From: an uncultured Alphaproteobacteria bacterium
GTDB lineage: Bacteria > Pseudomonadota > Alphaproteobacteria > Rs-D84
Reading direction: 5' to 3'
DNA: 64,000 nt
Assembly: GCA_947053455.1 (NCBI GenBank)
Contig: CAMRSV010000004.1
Location: forward strand, 1-64,000
Part shown: positions 1 to 8,643 of the stretch, piece after piece
Numbering within the stretch: position 1 is the first letter of the stretch
How the letters are laid out: every line of letters starts with the position of its first letter
The notes under the pieces: generated by a model
Told to the model about the DNA's origin: nothing
Databases searched by the model: none
The model's input: only the letters and a program-made list of their open reading frames with translations
Program-made: the position numbers and the translations under genes

Positions 1-23
1 TCATCCCCCAAAATTGTAAATAA

Positions 24-212
24 AAACAAAAAACCACTGGAATTATTTCAAGTGGTTGAAGGTTCAAAACAATCTCGAAAGTATTGCCCGGTTATTTATA
101 TATATCCCGGCCTCCAACCATGGTGGTTGAAGTTTGCGCCTGCGCCTGCATCAGGCGCACTTTCGAGAGAGGTTTTGAAGCCTCGCACCGTAACAAGGGG
201 GTTACGAATTAT
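24..212 (-). ncRNA. Structured RNA element A: long stem, pseudoknot, overlapping terminator
   Basis: Read on the minus strand. A long stem pairs 159-182 with 61-82. Inside it, 111-119 can pair downstream with 54-62 as a pseudoknot, while overlapping bases 115-120 can instead pair with 124-129 as a local hairpin. The 54-62 strand overlaps the 5' arm of an intrinsic terminator (51-57 with 32-38, followed by a T run). A small hairpin with an AT-rich loop lies at 88-110. One pair of the pseudoknot helix is G-U on the minus strand but A-C on the plus, which supports the strand call. A promoter lies just upstream at 219-246. The element is either a short RNA or the leader of a gene before position 1. 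I do not recognise a known family. Confidence 0.6.
32..57 (-). terminator. Intrinsic terminator of RNA element A
   Basis: AACCACT (minus strand, 51-57) pairs with AGTGGTT (32-38), then a T-rich run follows. The 5' arm shares bases with the pseudoknot strand 54-62, so the two structures compete. Confidence 0.65.
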
Positions 213-218
213 GCACTT

Positions 219-246
219 ATTATATTAAACCGGTGACAAAAATCAA
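219..246 (-). promoter_or_regulatory. Promoter for RNA element A
   Basis: Minus strand TTGATT (241-246), 16-base spacer, TATAAT (219-224). The predicted start near 212 lies just before the 5' hairpin of element A (around 191-206, CGTAAC/GTTACG). Confidence 0.6.
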
Positions 247-249
247 CCG

Positions 250-436
250 ATAAAAATATAAATCCCGCCATTAAGTTCAAAGCGGGGCTGGAGTTAGTAA
301 CTGCACATACCATGCAAGCGATTTATTGGTTATTCATCACCATCCAGCCCCTTTCACAAGGCCGGTATGGCTAACGCGCATACAGACGGGTATGTGCAGG
401 GTTACTAATCCTGCATAATAAGTCTCCTTATTACAA
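250..436 (-). ncRNA. Structured RNA element C, same architecture as A
   Basis: Minus strand. A stem of about 18 pairs joins 389-408 to 293-311 with a 2-base bulge. Loop strand 343-351 pairs perfectly over 9 bases with 284-292 as a pseudoknot, or alternatively with 360-366 as a local hairpin (CCGGCC with GGCTGG, one G-U). The pseudoknot strand overlaps the terminator 5' arm (282-286 with 264-268, then a T-rich stretch). A TGGT/ACCA hairpin sits at about 326-341, where elements A and B have theirs. A 5' hairpin (395-400 with 410-415) competes with the long stem. It has its own promoter. Confidence 0.6.
264..286 (-). terminator. Terminator-like hairpin of RNA element C
   Basis: CCCGC (282-286 read on minus) pairs with GCGGG (264-268), followed by a T-rich stretch (249-262). 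The 5' arm is shared with the pseudoknot strand 284-292. Confidence 0.5.
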
Positions 437-441
437 TTGGT

Positions 442-470
442 ACTATATCCTATTTTTTATCATGTTGCAA
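442..470 (-). promoter_or_regulatory. Promoter for RNA element C
   Basis: Minus strand TTGCAA (465-470), 17-base spacer, TATAGT (442-447). The predicted start near 435 is followed by the 5' hairpin of element C. Confidence 0.6.
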
Positions 471-511
471 ACAATTATTACGGGAATTAAATACACAATT
501 TCGTATTATAA

Positions 512-640
512 ATTTTCAAGTGGTTGGAGGTTGACTACTATAGTAAGAAATAGTGTCACTTATTCAAATATATCGTGACCCTCCAACCTCATATTTAGGT
601 TGGCATTTAACGCCTGCGCCGGTCGCCGGCGCCGATGTGA
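512..640 (-). ncRNA. RNA element B, partial or decayed copy of the A/C family
   Basis: Minus strand. A 9-base pseudoknot helix (580-588 with 522-530) is perfect, and the same strand can instead pair with 597-602. The small hairpin GTCAC/GTGAC (555-559 with 575-579) occupies the place of CCGG/CCGG in element A, with a similar GATATAT..AATAA loop, so the helix is kept while the bases change. I see no clear long outer stem, and the second arm of the terminator is missing, so this copy may be non-functional. It lies directly after the lpxI stop codon. Confidence 0.45.
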
Positions 641-662
641 TAAAGTACTTAAATACTTTGTC

Positions 663-1493
663 CTAGTCCATGGCGATAATAAATATGCCGCGGCGATTGG
701 CCTGATGTATTACATTTTCCTTGTCCACGACAAAGCAGGTTTTGGCGTTTACCACAATCCCCTTTAGATGCGCGTCCGCAACCGCGTTCACCGTATCTAC
801 CCCGATTGCCGGAATATCAATACGCAAATCTTGGCCGGGTTTGGTCATCTTGGCAAACACGCCCGATGATTTTTTATAATTTTTTCGCATCGCAACAACA
901 CGTTCTAACATTTTGGCGGTGCCTTCGGCGGCCTCTACTGCGAAAACCTGCTTGTCAACGACAACCGATGCGCCAATGTCCGCCGCGCCGATGGTGTGCG
1001 ACACTTCAATTGCGCGTTCAATGTCGCGAAAATCACGCGTGGTGGGGCGCGCCTTGGTTTTAACGCCCGGCGTTTCAAACGCCAATTCGGGCGCTAAATC
1101 CTGGGCGGCGACAACCGACAACCCACGCTTTTCCAGAACTTTGTTTAATGCAACCGCCATTGAATCATACCCCCGTTGATGTTTCATAATGCTAATTAAT
1201 GCGAATATTGACCATAAATCCGGACGTATGTCCGACAAATTTACATGACCCAACGCCCCGACAAAGGTCAATTTATTTATCCCGCGGCGGCGAAATTCAC
1301 GAACCGCACGGCCGCCGCCCCCCAGGCGTACCACCATGTCCGGCTTTAATTTCGGGTCATAAAAGTTTTTTAGCCCCACAACAAATACGTCCCATCCCGC
1401 GCGCCGCAGGGCGTCACGTGTGAAAAACGGCAAATCCAGTGCGCCCGCAACCAGGGCTATCTTTTTATCCGAATTTTGTTTTCTTTTATTCAT
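663..1493 (-). CDS. lpxI: UDP-2,3-diacylglucosamine pyrophosphatase LpxI (DUF1009)
   Basis: 276 residues, the usual LpxI length. It hydrolyses UDP-2,3-diacylglucosamine to lipid X in lipid A synthesis and replaces LpxH in many Alphaproteobacteria. Visible family signatures are the N-terminal KIALVAGAGxLP-like strand (here VAGALDLP, residues 15-22), the glycine-rich RLGGGGR at 56-62, the G-x-V-x-L-x-D-I-x-P segment near 83-91, and the C-terminal domain ending in VVNAKTCFVVDKE and a Gly-Ile-Phe-Ile tail. An upstream in-frame ATG exists at 1553, but the domain begins right after 1493, so I chose 1493. It is divergent from the outer-membrane gene at 1580. The structured RNA cluster 1-640 lies immediately downstream on the same strand. 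Confidence 0.9.
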   Translation of the reverse strand: MNKRKQNSDKKIALVAGALDLPFFTRDALRRAGWDVFVVGLKNFYDPKLKPDMVVRLGGGGRAVREFRRRGINKLTFVGALGHVNLSDIRPDLWSIFALISIMKHQRGYDSMAVALNKVLEKRGLSVVAAQDLAPELAFETPGVKTKARPTTRDFRDIERAIEVSHTIGAADIGASVVVDKQVFAVEAAEGTAKMLERVVAMRKNYKKSSGVFAKMTKPGQDLRIDIPAIGVDTVNAVADAHLKGIVVNAKTCFVVDKENVIHQANRRGIFIIAMD

Positions 1494-1579
1494 GATGCGT
1501 ATGGTACGCGTAAATCGGGCTGGAATCAAGTCGCAATTTGTGATAGAATTCAATCAATAATAACAGGCAGGTAAAAGGC

Positions 1580-2341
1580 ATGAAAAAAATATCATATTTC
1601 TGTTTAATGGCGGCAATAACGATTCCAGGTGTTGCCGATGCCGCAAACAACAAAAAATTCCAATCGGAAATTCAGCGCGGTTTGGATATTGTGACCGTGC
1701 GTGAAACCGTTGATGTTCTAGCAACTGCGGATGCACCCGGCGAATTGGGTTACGAAGTATATCAGACGATTGATACGGTCGATGCGTCCGACGTGCGCGT
1801 CTTTGTTCCGACGACAATGTACATGCGCGCGGGCGGTGGATTGAATATCGGTGCCGCGACAAGCGCGGCAAAATCAGACGTAGCCGAATATGATGCGCGT
1901 GGTGGCTACACCGCCGAAATCGGGCTGGGGTGGAATTTGTCATCCTTTGTCCGCACGGAAATTGATTTTCAAACAATGACGCTTAATTTCGCGCATACCG
2001 ATAACGGGGCCAGTTTCCAGACCCTGGCCGGAATGCTGTATTTTGATTTCGCGCGTCGTTATGTTCAAACGGGTGATGTCACGCGGCGGCGCACATTTGT
2101 TCCATTTATGGGCATCGGCGCGGGTGTTGGTCAATATAAGTTTGACGGCGCCGGTGGTGCAGATGGCCTGGCCCTCCTGGCGCCACGGGCGGAAATTGGT
2201 TTTAACATAATGTTCAATGATTTAATCGGTGTTGACATTGCGTATCAGTATCAGTTGATGATTAGTGATGGCTTTGGCTGGCATGGTGATACCAGCGCCG
2301 GCGTCAGCAATGTTGTCGCATCGTTCCGGTTTAATTTCTGA
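1580..2341 (+). CDS. Outer-membrane beta-barrel protein
   Basis: 253 residues with a signal peptide at about 1-21 (lysines, hydrophobic core, VADA cleavage region). The mature part has alternating strands of a small porin or opacity-like barrel and ends in FRFNF, the C-terminal aromatic signature read by the BAM complex. RBS GGCAGG-like, upstream of the start. It is followed with essentially no gap by a second barrel gene (2356-3012), so the two probably form an operon. The exact substrate or role is not visible; it resembles the short 8-strand surface-antigen class. Confidence 0.75.
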   Translation: MKKISYFCLMAAITIPGVADAANNKKFQSEIQRGLDIVTVRETVDVLATADAPGELGYEVYQTIDTVDASDVRVFVPTTMYMRAGGGLNIGAATSAAKSDVAEYDARGGYTAEIGLGWNLSSFVRTEIDFQTMTLNFAHTDNGASFQTLAGMLYFDFARRYVQTGDVTRRRTFVPFMGIGAGVGQYKFDGAGGADGLALLAPRAEIGFNIMFNDLIGVDIAYQYQLMISDGFGWHGDTSAGVSNVVASFRFNF

Positions 2342-2355
2342 TGGGGGATAAAAAG

Positions 2356-3012
2356 ATGAATGCAAAAATATTGTTTGGTTTGTTGTGCCTTGTGACTGTG
2401 TCGGCGAACGCCGCAATTCCATACCGGGTAGAGCAAATCGCATCCCCCGCCGACATGCGCGCTGATAATGGTTCAGATAGCGCGTCTTATGCGCGCGATC
2501 ATCGCTTTTATATTGGTGGGGCATATAACTTTTCCATGTGGGACAAGTTTACAGATGATAAAAATGTTCACCTGGGCGGTAAAAACACCGACGGATTTGA
2601 CGTGATGGCGGGCCTGCGCCTGTATGATACATTCCGGCTAGAGGCGAATTATTCCAGATTTTCCCCGAAGTGGAACAAATTAAAAATGACGGCGGATGCA
2701 GCGATGATAAACGCGATATTCGACGCCAGAATTGATAGTATTTACCGGCTGTTTCGGACGCAGACTATTGTCCCGTACGTTGGCGCAGGCGCAGGCGCGG
2801 CATGGTTGTCGGCGGATGACGATGTAAAACTTGGGAACGAAGTTGTGCCGGTCTTTAACGTTATGGCCGGGTTTGCAATTGAAATGGGCGACAACTTTGC
2901 GGTTGATTTGGGTTACCGTTATTTGTACATGATGACCCCAGATGTCACGGGTGTATCTGACCTGGCGCCGACCGCGCATCAGTTCCGTGCCGGCGCGCGT
3001 GTAAATTTCTAA
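2356..3012 (+). CDS. Outer-membrane beta-barrel protein
   Basis: 218 residues from the ATG at 2356, preceded by GGGGGAT at good spacing. An in-frame ATG at 2341 overlaps the previous stop but would add residues before the signal peptide. Signal peptide about 1-19 (ending SANA). The C-terminus is FRAGARVNF with terminal Phe. The barrel pattern includes RLEANYSRF and VDLGYRYLYM strands, typical of OmpA-like or opacity-type small barrels. It is paralogous in layout to the 1580 gene and probably co-transcribed with it. Confidence 0.75.
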   Translation: MNAKILFGLLCLVTVSANAAIPYRVEQIASPADMRADNGSDSASYARDHRFYIGGAYNFSMWDKFTDDKNVHLGGKNTDGFDVMAGLRLYDTFRLEANYSRFSPKWNKLKMTADAAMINAIFDARIDSIYRLFRTQTIVPYVGAGAGAAWLSADDDVKLGNEVVPVFNVMAGFAIEMGDNFAVDLGYRYLYMMTPDVTGVSDLAPTAHQFRAGARVNF

Positions 3013-3021
3013 AATAAAATT

Positions 3022-3945
3022 ATGGCGACATGTCCTTTCTTTAATCGATGCGGCGGGTGCAAATTTGATTTTGCAGATGAAAATTATCGCGAAAAAAAAT
3101 TAGGCACATTGCGCGGCATCAGCCCGACCGATAATCCCGTTTGGACGGCGCCGGGCGGTCGGCGCCGCGCAGATTTTTGTTTCGCCGCGGGCGAATTTGG
3201 TATGTTTGAACGCGGGTCTAAAAATATTGTCCCGGTGCGAAATTGCCCAAACTTGGATGCGGACATAAATAATATTTTGCCGGCGCTGGCCACGCTGCCG
3301 ATGCCGGGGGCGGGGTCGTGCCTGGTGACGAAATGCGACAATGGAATCGATGTATGTATAAATTCAAATGTCCCGCATTTTGATGCGGCGTTTGCGCGCG
3401 CGGCCGCGCACCTGCCTGCCATTCGTGTGACATGGAATGGCCGCGTTGTTCATCAAACGCAGACCCCGATAATAAGTTTTGATGGGAATTCTGTTGAATA
3501 TCCACCGAACGCTTTCTTGCAGCCATCTGTCGCCGGGGAATCGGCGTTGCGTACGTTGGTTATTGATGCCGCGCGTGGCGCGCGCCGTGTGGCGGATTTG
3601 TTTTGTGGACTGGGGAATTTTACGTTTTCCCTAAATGCGCGCGGATTTGATATTTTTGGTACGGGCATTGCGCGTGATTTATTTCGCAATCCACTAACGC
3701 CGGGCATGCTGCGCGAATATGACTGTGTTGTTATGGATCCACCGCGTGCGGGTGCGGACGCGCAGTGCCGTGAACTGATTAAATCGGATGTGGTGCGTGT
3801 AATTTATGTATCGTGCAACCCGGACACATTTCGCCGCGATGCGGCGACCCTGATTCGTGGCGGGTATAAAATAACAAAACTTGTCCCCGTAGACCAGTTC
3901 GTGGGGAGCGCCCACTGGGAAATCTTTGCCGTGTTTGAAAAATAA
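3022..3945 (+). CDS. RNA (uracil-5-)-methyltransferase, TrmA/RlmC/RlmD family, shortened
   Basis: 307 residues. SAM-dependent 5-methylation of a uridine in rRNA or tRNA is expected. The N-terminus has the iron-sulphur type cysteines C4 and CGGC at 10-13, with no TRAM domain. The C-terminal Rossmann domain shows motif I LFCGLGNFTF, DPPRAGA, and the catalytic cysteine in VSCNP followed by VDQF. Between motif I and DPPR only about 30 residues remain, so the region holding the second strand (the acidic SAM-ribose ligand) seems missing compared with relatives of 380-430 residues. Activity is therefore uncertain. It may be co-transcribed with the two barrel genes upstream and ends at a bidirectional terminator. 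Confidence 0.75.
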   Translation: MATCPFFNRCGGCKFDFADENYREKKLGTLRGISPTDNPVWTAPGGRRRADFCFAAGEFGMFERGSKNIVPVRNCPNLDADINNILPALATLPMPGAGSCLVTKCDNGIDVCINSNVPHFDAAFARAAAHLPAIRVTWNGRVVHQTQTPIISFDGNSVEYPPNAFLQPSVAGESALRTLVIDAARGARRVADLFCGLGNFTFSLNARGFDIFGTGIARDLFRNPLTPGMLREYDCVVMDPPRAGADAQCRELIKSDVVRVIYVSCNPDTFRRDAATLIRGGYKITKLVPVDQFVGSAHWEIFAVFEK

Positions 3946-3969
3946 AAATCCCGCACATGCGGGATTTTT
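3945..3969. terminator. Bidirectional intrinsic terminator
   Basis: TCCCGCA/TGCGGGA hairpin (949-955 with 958-964 of the 3 kb block), flanked by A and T runs, between the convergent genes ending at 3945 and 3978. Confidence 0.8.
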
Positions 3970-3977
3970 ATTGTCTA

Positions 3978-5963
3978 TTACCATAACTTAACGCGGGCGC
4001 TGGGCGCAACATACATTTTGTCATCCGATTTTATCCCGAACGCATCATACCATGCGTCGATGTGCGGGTATATGCCGTTGACGCGGTTGCGCCCCAGGGA
4101 ATGCTCGTCTATTTTGGTTAGGCGTATTTCTTCGTCTGGGCGGATATTTTGCGCCCATGCGCCGGCGTTCGCCAAAAAGAACCGCATGTCTGGCGTCAAA
4201 TTATTTATCGTTTCGCATGGGTCCCCAAAGTTCTTGAATGCGGTGTATGCGATTGTCATTCCGCCATAGTCCGCCAGGTTTTCACCCAGTGTGAATTCGC
4301 CGTTTGCGTTTACACCGGGCGCGATTTCAATTTGGTTGAAAAATTCGCGCATAACATTTGTGCGATTGTTAAATGCGTCGGCGTCGGCGGCCGTCCACCA
4401 ATCACGCATGTTGCCATTTGCGTCAAAGTTGCGGCCACTGTCGTCAAAGCCGTGTGTCATTTCATGTCCGATAATCGCGCCAATTGCGCCATAGTTAAAT
4501 GCGTCGTCGGCCGTCATGTCAAAGAACGGCGGCTGTAATATTCCGGCCGGGAAACAAATTTCATTCATTGACGGGTCGTAATATGCATTTACTTCGTGCG
4601 CGTTCATGTACCATATGATCGGGTCTTTTTCACGACCGATTTTGTTCAGCCAGTATTGGTCTTCGAACCGCGCGACCCGCATCATGTTTTCCCATAATGA
4701 ATCATCCTTGATTTCCAGTTTGCTGTAATCAATCCATTTGTCTGGGTAGCCGATTTTTACATTGAACCGCGCCAGCTTTTCCAGCGCACGCGATTTCGTG
4801 TCATCCGACATCCATTCCAGATTTTCAATCCGCATCGCATATGCCCGGCGCAGGTTTTCAACTAAATCCTGCATGCGTTTTTTCGCCGTCGCCGGGAAAT
4901 ATTTTTCAACGTACAGGCGCCCGATTTCATCACCGATTGACCCGTCCAACATATCGATTGCGCGTTTCCAACGGGGCTTTTGCTCCTTTTGTCCGGCCAT
5001 GGTGCGGTTATAGAAATCAAATGCGATTTCATATGTTACATCATCCAGCACAGATGCGGCGGAATTTGCAATATGGTATTTCAGATATGATTTTATTAAT
5101 TCCAAGTCCGTATCGTGCATTATGGCGACGGATTCTTTTATGGCCTCGGGCTGTGCGATATTGATATGTGTTGCGGATTTCGCGCCGCGTGCGGTCAAAT
5201 ACGCGTCCCAGTCAAAATTCGGTATTTCTTTCTTTAGTTCAGCCACAGACATTTTATGATAGTTTGCATGCGGATCGCGCAGTTTTTCCTTTGGGTAAAA
5301 TGATTTGGCCATGCGTTCTTCTATCTCGTATATCTTTTGCGCATCCGCATCGATTCCGAAATTCTTTATCATTTTTTCAATGTATTTTTTATAGAGTTTT
5401 CGAATTTTAACGGACTTTTCATCAGTGTCGAAAAAGTAATCACGCGCCAGGCCAAGGCCGCCCTGATGTATATTGTAGAGGTAATGGTCACTGTCCATTT
5501 CATCAAGTTCCACGCCATCGCCCCAGAATGCGGATGAAATAGCATGCATGCGTCCCAAAAACGCGGGCAGTTCATCAATTGATTTTATTGCGTCGATTTC
5601 ATTTATTTGCGGTGTCACCGGACTTACGCCATCGCGGTTTAATTTTTTATCATCCATCGCAATTTTATATAGTTTGCCGATTTTCCCGTTATCTGTTTGT
5701 GCAATTTCACGCACCCGTTCCAGGTTTGTGTTGCGTATAACCTCCCATATCCCATACCTGGAATAATCGTCCGGAATCGGATTTGCGCGCCGCCACCCAA
5801 GTGTCGCATAATCATAAAAATCATTTCCTGGATTTATGGTTGTGTCCATATTTTGTGTCTGAATTCCAATTGTCATTTTTGTTTCCTTTGTACTGTGTAC
5901 AGCAAATCCAATTGCAACCGCAACAGAAATTATACCGATAAGATTTAATAATTTGCTTTCCAT
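3978..5963 (-). CDS. M13 family zinc metallopeptidase (PepO/neprilysin-like)
   Basis: 661 residues. A short hydrophobic N-terminus (about 9-24) suggests a signal anchor or signal peptide, placing the enzyme in the periplasm. The domain starts at INPGNDFYDYATLGW and carries the zinc motif HEMTH at about residue 500 with the following GFDDSGR, the third ligand ENLADYGG at about 559, and the substrate-binding NAYYDP motif near 455. The C-terminus VKLW corresponds to the family's CxxW end. The start lies one base past the stop of hemW, with only a weak RBS, which suggests translational coupling. It degrades peptides up to about 40 residues in characterised relatives. Confidence 0.9.
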   Translation of the reverse strand: MESKLLNLIGIISVAVAIGFAVHSTKETKMTIGIQTQNMDTTINPGNDFYDYATLGWRRANPIPDDYSRYGIWEVIRNTNLERVREIAQTDNGKIGKLYKIAMDDKKLNRDGVSPVTPQINEIDAIKSIDELPAFLGRMHAISSAFWGDGVELDEMDSDHYLYNIHQGGLGLARDYFFDTDEKSVKIRKLYKKYIEKMIKNFGIDADAQKIYEIEERMAKSFYPKEKLRDPHANYHKMSVAELKKEIPNFDWDAYLTARGAKSATHINIAQPEAIKESVAIMHDTDLELIKSYLKYHIANSAASVLDDVTYEIAFDFYNRTMAGQKEQKPRWKRAIDMLDGSIGDEIGRLYVEKYFPATAKKRMQDLVENLRRAYAMRIENLEWMSDDTKSRALEKLARFNVKIGYPDKWIDYSKLEIKDDSLWENMMRVARFEDQYWLNKIGREKDPIIWYMNAHEVNAYYDPSMNEICFPAGILQPPFFDMTADDAFNYGAIGAIIGHEMTHGFDDSGRNFDANGNMRDWWTAADADAFNNRTNVMREFFNQIEIAPGVNANGEFTLGENLADYGGMTIAYTAFKNFGDPCETINNLTPDMRFFLANAGAWAQNIRPDEEIRLTKIDEHSLGRNRVNGIYPHIDAWYDAFGIKSDDKMYVAPSARVKLW

Positions 5964-5964
5964 T

Positions 5965-7020
5965 TTATTTTACTAATTTTACCATCAAATCATCCAAAAT
6001 CAAAATACCTTGTTTTGTGGCGCGCATGCGGTCATCACATATTTCAATAAGACCAGTGGCGTCATGCGCAAATTCCATGTTTATTGCATCACTTACATCA
6101 GGCGTTAGTTTTACGCCCCGTTGTGTACGCATTCCAGTCAACACCATTTCAATCGCGCGCTGAACCGTGGGCAGTTTTTCAAACTTTTCCCCCGCGCCCA
6201 ATTGTTCGTACCATACGCCATCAATAAATGGCCGCCCCGCCGCGCCACGGCCGATACCGATGTATGGCGCGCCGTCCCAAATGTTTTGGTTGTGTCTGCA
6301 TTCGTCGCCTATGGCGGCGTAATTTGACACCTCGTACCGCGCGAGGTTCAGCGTTGCGCCAATCGCGTTGTACATTTCGGCCATCGCGTCGTTATCCGGC
6401 ATCTGCAGTTCCATTTGCGCAAATGGTGTTCCCGCCTCTATTGTCAGTTCATACATTGAACAGTGCCGCAACCCCATATTATTAATTTCGTTACATAACC
6501 CCGTGACAGAACGTGCATTTTCGCCCGGCAGACCGTAAATAAAATCAGCCGACACGCGCAGTCCGCGTCGCAGTCCCGAATTAATTAGATGTCGCGCCGC
6601 GTCTGCATCATGGCGCCGCCCTAGGAATTTTAATTCATCATCATTCAGCCTTTGCACGCCGACGGACAATCGGTTCATTCCCGCCGCCATAAAGTCCGTC
6701 AATTTATCATCTGTTAATGTTCCCGGGTTGGATTCCAATGTGATTTCGCAATTGTCAGAGATGTTGAACGTGCGGGATATTTCCGCGATAATCTTTTCAA
6801 AGATTTTTACCGGCATCAACGATGGCGTGCCGCCACCAAAAAATATCGTTGGTACCGTCACGCGCCCCAGTGTCTCGCCCCATTTATCAATTTCGGATAA
6901 AATGCCATTCATATATGCGTCCCAGTCGGGGTGCATGCATGGACTTGAAAAAAACGCGCAGTAATTGCATTTTGATATGCAGAACGGGGTATGAATATAT
7001 ATGTTGTGTGCACGGTTCAT
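5965..7020 (-). CDS. hemW: HemW-like radical SAM protein (heme chaperone)
   Basis: 351 residues. Radical SAM cluster motif C14-x3-C18-x2-C21 directly followed by AFF, then the GGGTPSLMP motif of the HemW/HemN family and the characteristic SMYELTIE and AxYEVSNYA segments. HemW proteins are usually mislabelled as oxygen-independent coproporphyrinogen oxidases but act as heme chaperones; HemN itself has an extra N-terminal region that is absent here. The downstream M13 peptidase is one base away, so the two share a transcript. Confidence 0.88.
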   Translation of the reverse strand: MNRAHNIYIHTPFCISKCNYCAFFSSPCMHPDWDAYMNGILSEIDKWGETLGRVTVPTIFFGGGTPSLMPVKIFEKIIAEISRTFNISDNCEITLESNPGTLTDDKLTDFMAAGMNRLSVGVQRLNDDELKFLGRRHDADAARHLINSGLRRGLRVSADFIYGLPGENARSVTGLCNEINNMGLRHCSMYELTIEAGTPFAQMELQMPDNDAMAEMYNAIGATLNLARYEVSNYAAIGDECRHNQNIWDGAPYIGIGRGAAGRPFIDGVWYEQLGAGEKFEKLPTVQRAIEMVLTGMRTQRGVKLTPDVSDAINMEFAHDATGLIEICDDRMRATKQGILILDDLMVKLVK

Positions 7021-7045
7021 GCCGGTATTGTATCGCTGTTTTTTA

Positions 7046-7075
7046 TTGGCGCAAGGTTTATTTATGTGATATAAT
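7046..7075 (+). promoter_or_regulatory. Promoter of the 7094 outer-membrane gene
   Basis: TTGGCG (7046-7051), 18-base spacer, TATAAT (7070-7075). It implies transcription starting at about 7081 and a very short leader, which argues against a GTG start at 7079. Confidence 0.55.
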
Positions 7076-7093
7076 GATGTGAAAGTATTAGGT

Positions 7094-8611
7094 ATGAAAG
7101 GAAAACTAGTTTCATTTTTTAGCGGGATTTTCGCGCCGGTTGCTGCCTTTGCCGCCAGCAGTGAGGGTGTCCCATCATATTATAAAAGCAATACCCCGAC
7201 AACCGTGAACCAGGCGGCGTATTCTGACTATCAAAGTCAAGGGTATACAAAATATGTCGGCCAATCCGGCAGCAAGCAGGTTGTCGGCAACCGTACGTAT
7301 TCATATCAGGTGCCGGTTGCAACCGTGCCGACAATTTCTGGGACAATGACCGCAAATGGAATTGCATTGCCTGCAGACACGGAAAATGGCACGCATATTT
7401 ATGCGGGTTATTCACGTCGCTTTGCCGATTTTGAATTTGAAACGGGCGTTAATTCCATATTGGAATGGGACGATATGATTTTCAATGAAATCAATGTCGG
7501 TGCACGTCATAATTTTAGCCTGCGCAATTTCGATATGTTTGCGTATGCCGACTATTCATACGGAAATATGTCGCACGGCGGTCTGTCCATGGACTATGAC
7601 CTAAAACCGTTTGACGAGTCGCAGCCGGAATACGGTATTTTTACCATTTCTGTGGGTGATGAAAGTGGTGAAACCAATCATTTGCGTATTGGTTTTGGTG
7701 CGCATCATATCTGGGATATTGGTGGATGGAAATTGTCTCCATCAATTGGATATGAAATATTTAAGCATGATTTGCAGATGTCAGATCACTATTATCCCAA
7801 TCCTGGAATATATTTGCCGTTGATGACCAGTGACGGAAAATATGTTTATGGTAACGATGCAGGTGAATATTTTGCCGGTGACGTCAACATTACACCACCA
7901 GATGGTTGGTATCAAGTCTGCATGTCACCAGAAGATATTAAGCTGGTTCAAAATAACGGCACTGCAATAGGAAATGGATTTTTTCAATTAGGTGATAAAT
8001 TGGTTACCGGCGATTATAATCCGTCCATGGGGCTTGTTCCATGGGGTGTGGGGCCGGGTGATTGTGTTATTATCGGCGGTGATGGGCCAAGTATTGTTCA
8101 TGGAACAACCCACATTTATAACACTACATGGAGTGGTTTTTATATCGGTCTAGAAATTGAAAAACAAATGACACTGTCCGATAAATTGCGTTTTTATGTT
8201 CAGTTCGGTTTGCCCAAATATTCGTCAGAGGGAATATGGCCCAATCGTGACGATTGGCAACAGAACCCCAGTTTCTTGGACGAAGGCAGCAACGGTTCCT
8301 ATTCATATCGGGCAGAAATGGAGTATAATTACAAACTGTCAAACCGGCTGCAATTGGCGCTAAAGGTTGATATGGATGTATTCCATGTCGGAAAAATTGG
8401 CGGTAAACTGTATGTCGCGGAATACGGAGAGTTTCTGTTGGATGAAAACGGTCAGTACATCTTGGAAGATGTTACATTAGAAGATGGCACGATTGTTCAG
8501 TTGCCGAAATGGGTTGTAACCCCCGCCCATACCGAAGATGTAACCGATTCCCTAAAACGCGCGACATGGCAATCGTTCGGATTGCATCTGGGATTGAAAT
8601 ACGCGTTTTAA
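7094..8611 (+). CDS. Large outer-membrane beta-barrel protein
   Basis: 505 residues from ATG 7094. Signal peptide about 1-20 (MKGKLVSFF... AAFA). The mature region has many amphipathic strands (YAGYSRRFADFEFETG, FDMFAYADYSYG) and the last residues LHLGLKYAF end in the aromatic BAM signal. It is longer than the other barrels in the window and has acidic loop regions rich in Gly, Asp and Pro in the middle (about 230-360). No known porin family is recognised. It is divergent from hemW and followed after 30 bases by the transglycosylase gene. Confidence 0.7.
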   Translation: MKGKLVSFFSGIFAPVAAFAASSEGVPSYYKSNTPTTVNQAAYSDYQSQGYTKYVGQSGSKQVVGNRTYSYQVPVATVPTISGTMTANGIALPADTENGTHIYAGYSRRFADFEFETGVNSILEWDDMIFNEINVGARHNFSLRNFDMFAYADYSYGNMSHGGLSMDYDLKPFDESQPEYGIFTISVGDESGETNHLRIGFGAHHIWDIGGWKLSPSIGYEIFKHDLQMSDHYYPNPGIYLPLMTSDGKYVYGNDAGEYFAGDVNITPPDGWYQVCMSPEDIKLVQNNGTAIGNGFFQLGDKLVTGDYNPSMGLVPWGVGPGDCVIIGGDGPSIVHGTTHIYNTTWSGFYIGLEIEKQMTLSDKLRFYVQFGLPKYSSEGIWPNRDDWQQNPSFLDEGSNGSYSYRAEMEYNYKLSNRLQLALKVDMDVFHVGKIGGKLYVAEYGEFLLDENGQYILEDVTLEDGTIVQLPKWVVTPAHTEDVTDSLKRATWQSFGLHLGLKYAF

Positions 8612-8643
8612 CGCTTCGAATAAAAATAAATTAAGGTGCGATT

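Noticed and set aside
280-430. tmRNA, 6S RNA or SRP RNA for element C.
   Set aside because: No tRNA-like ends, no GGAAGCAG-type SRP loop, and the perfect pseudoknot with overlapping terminator does not match 6S.
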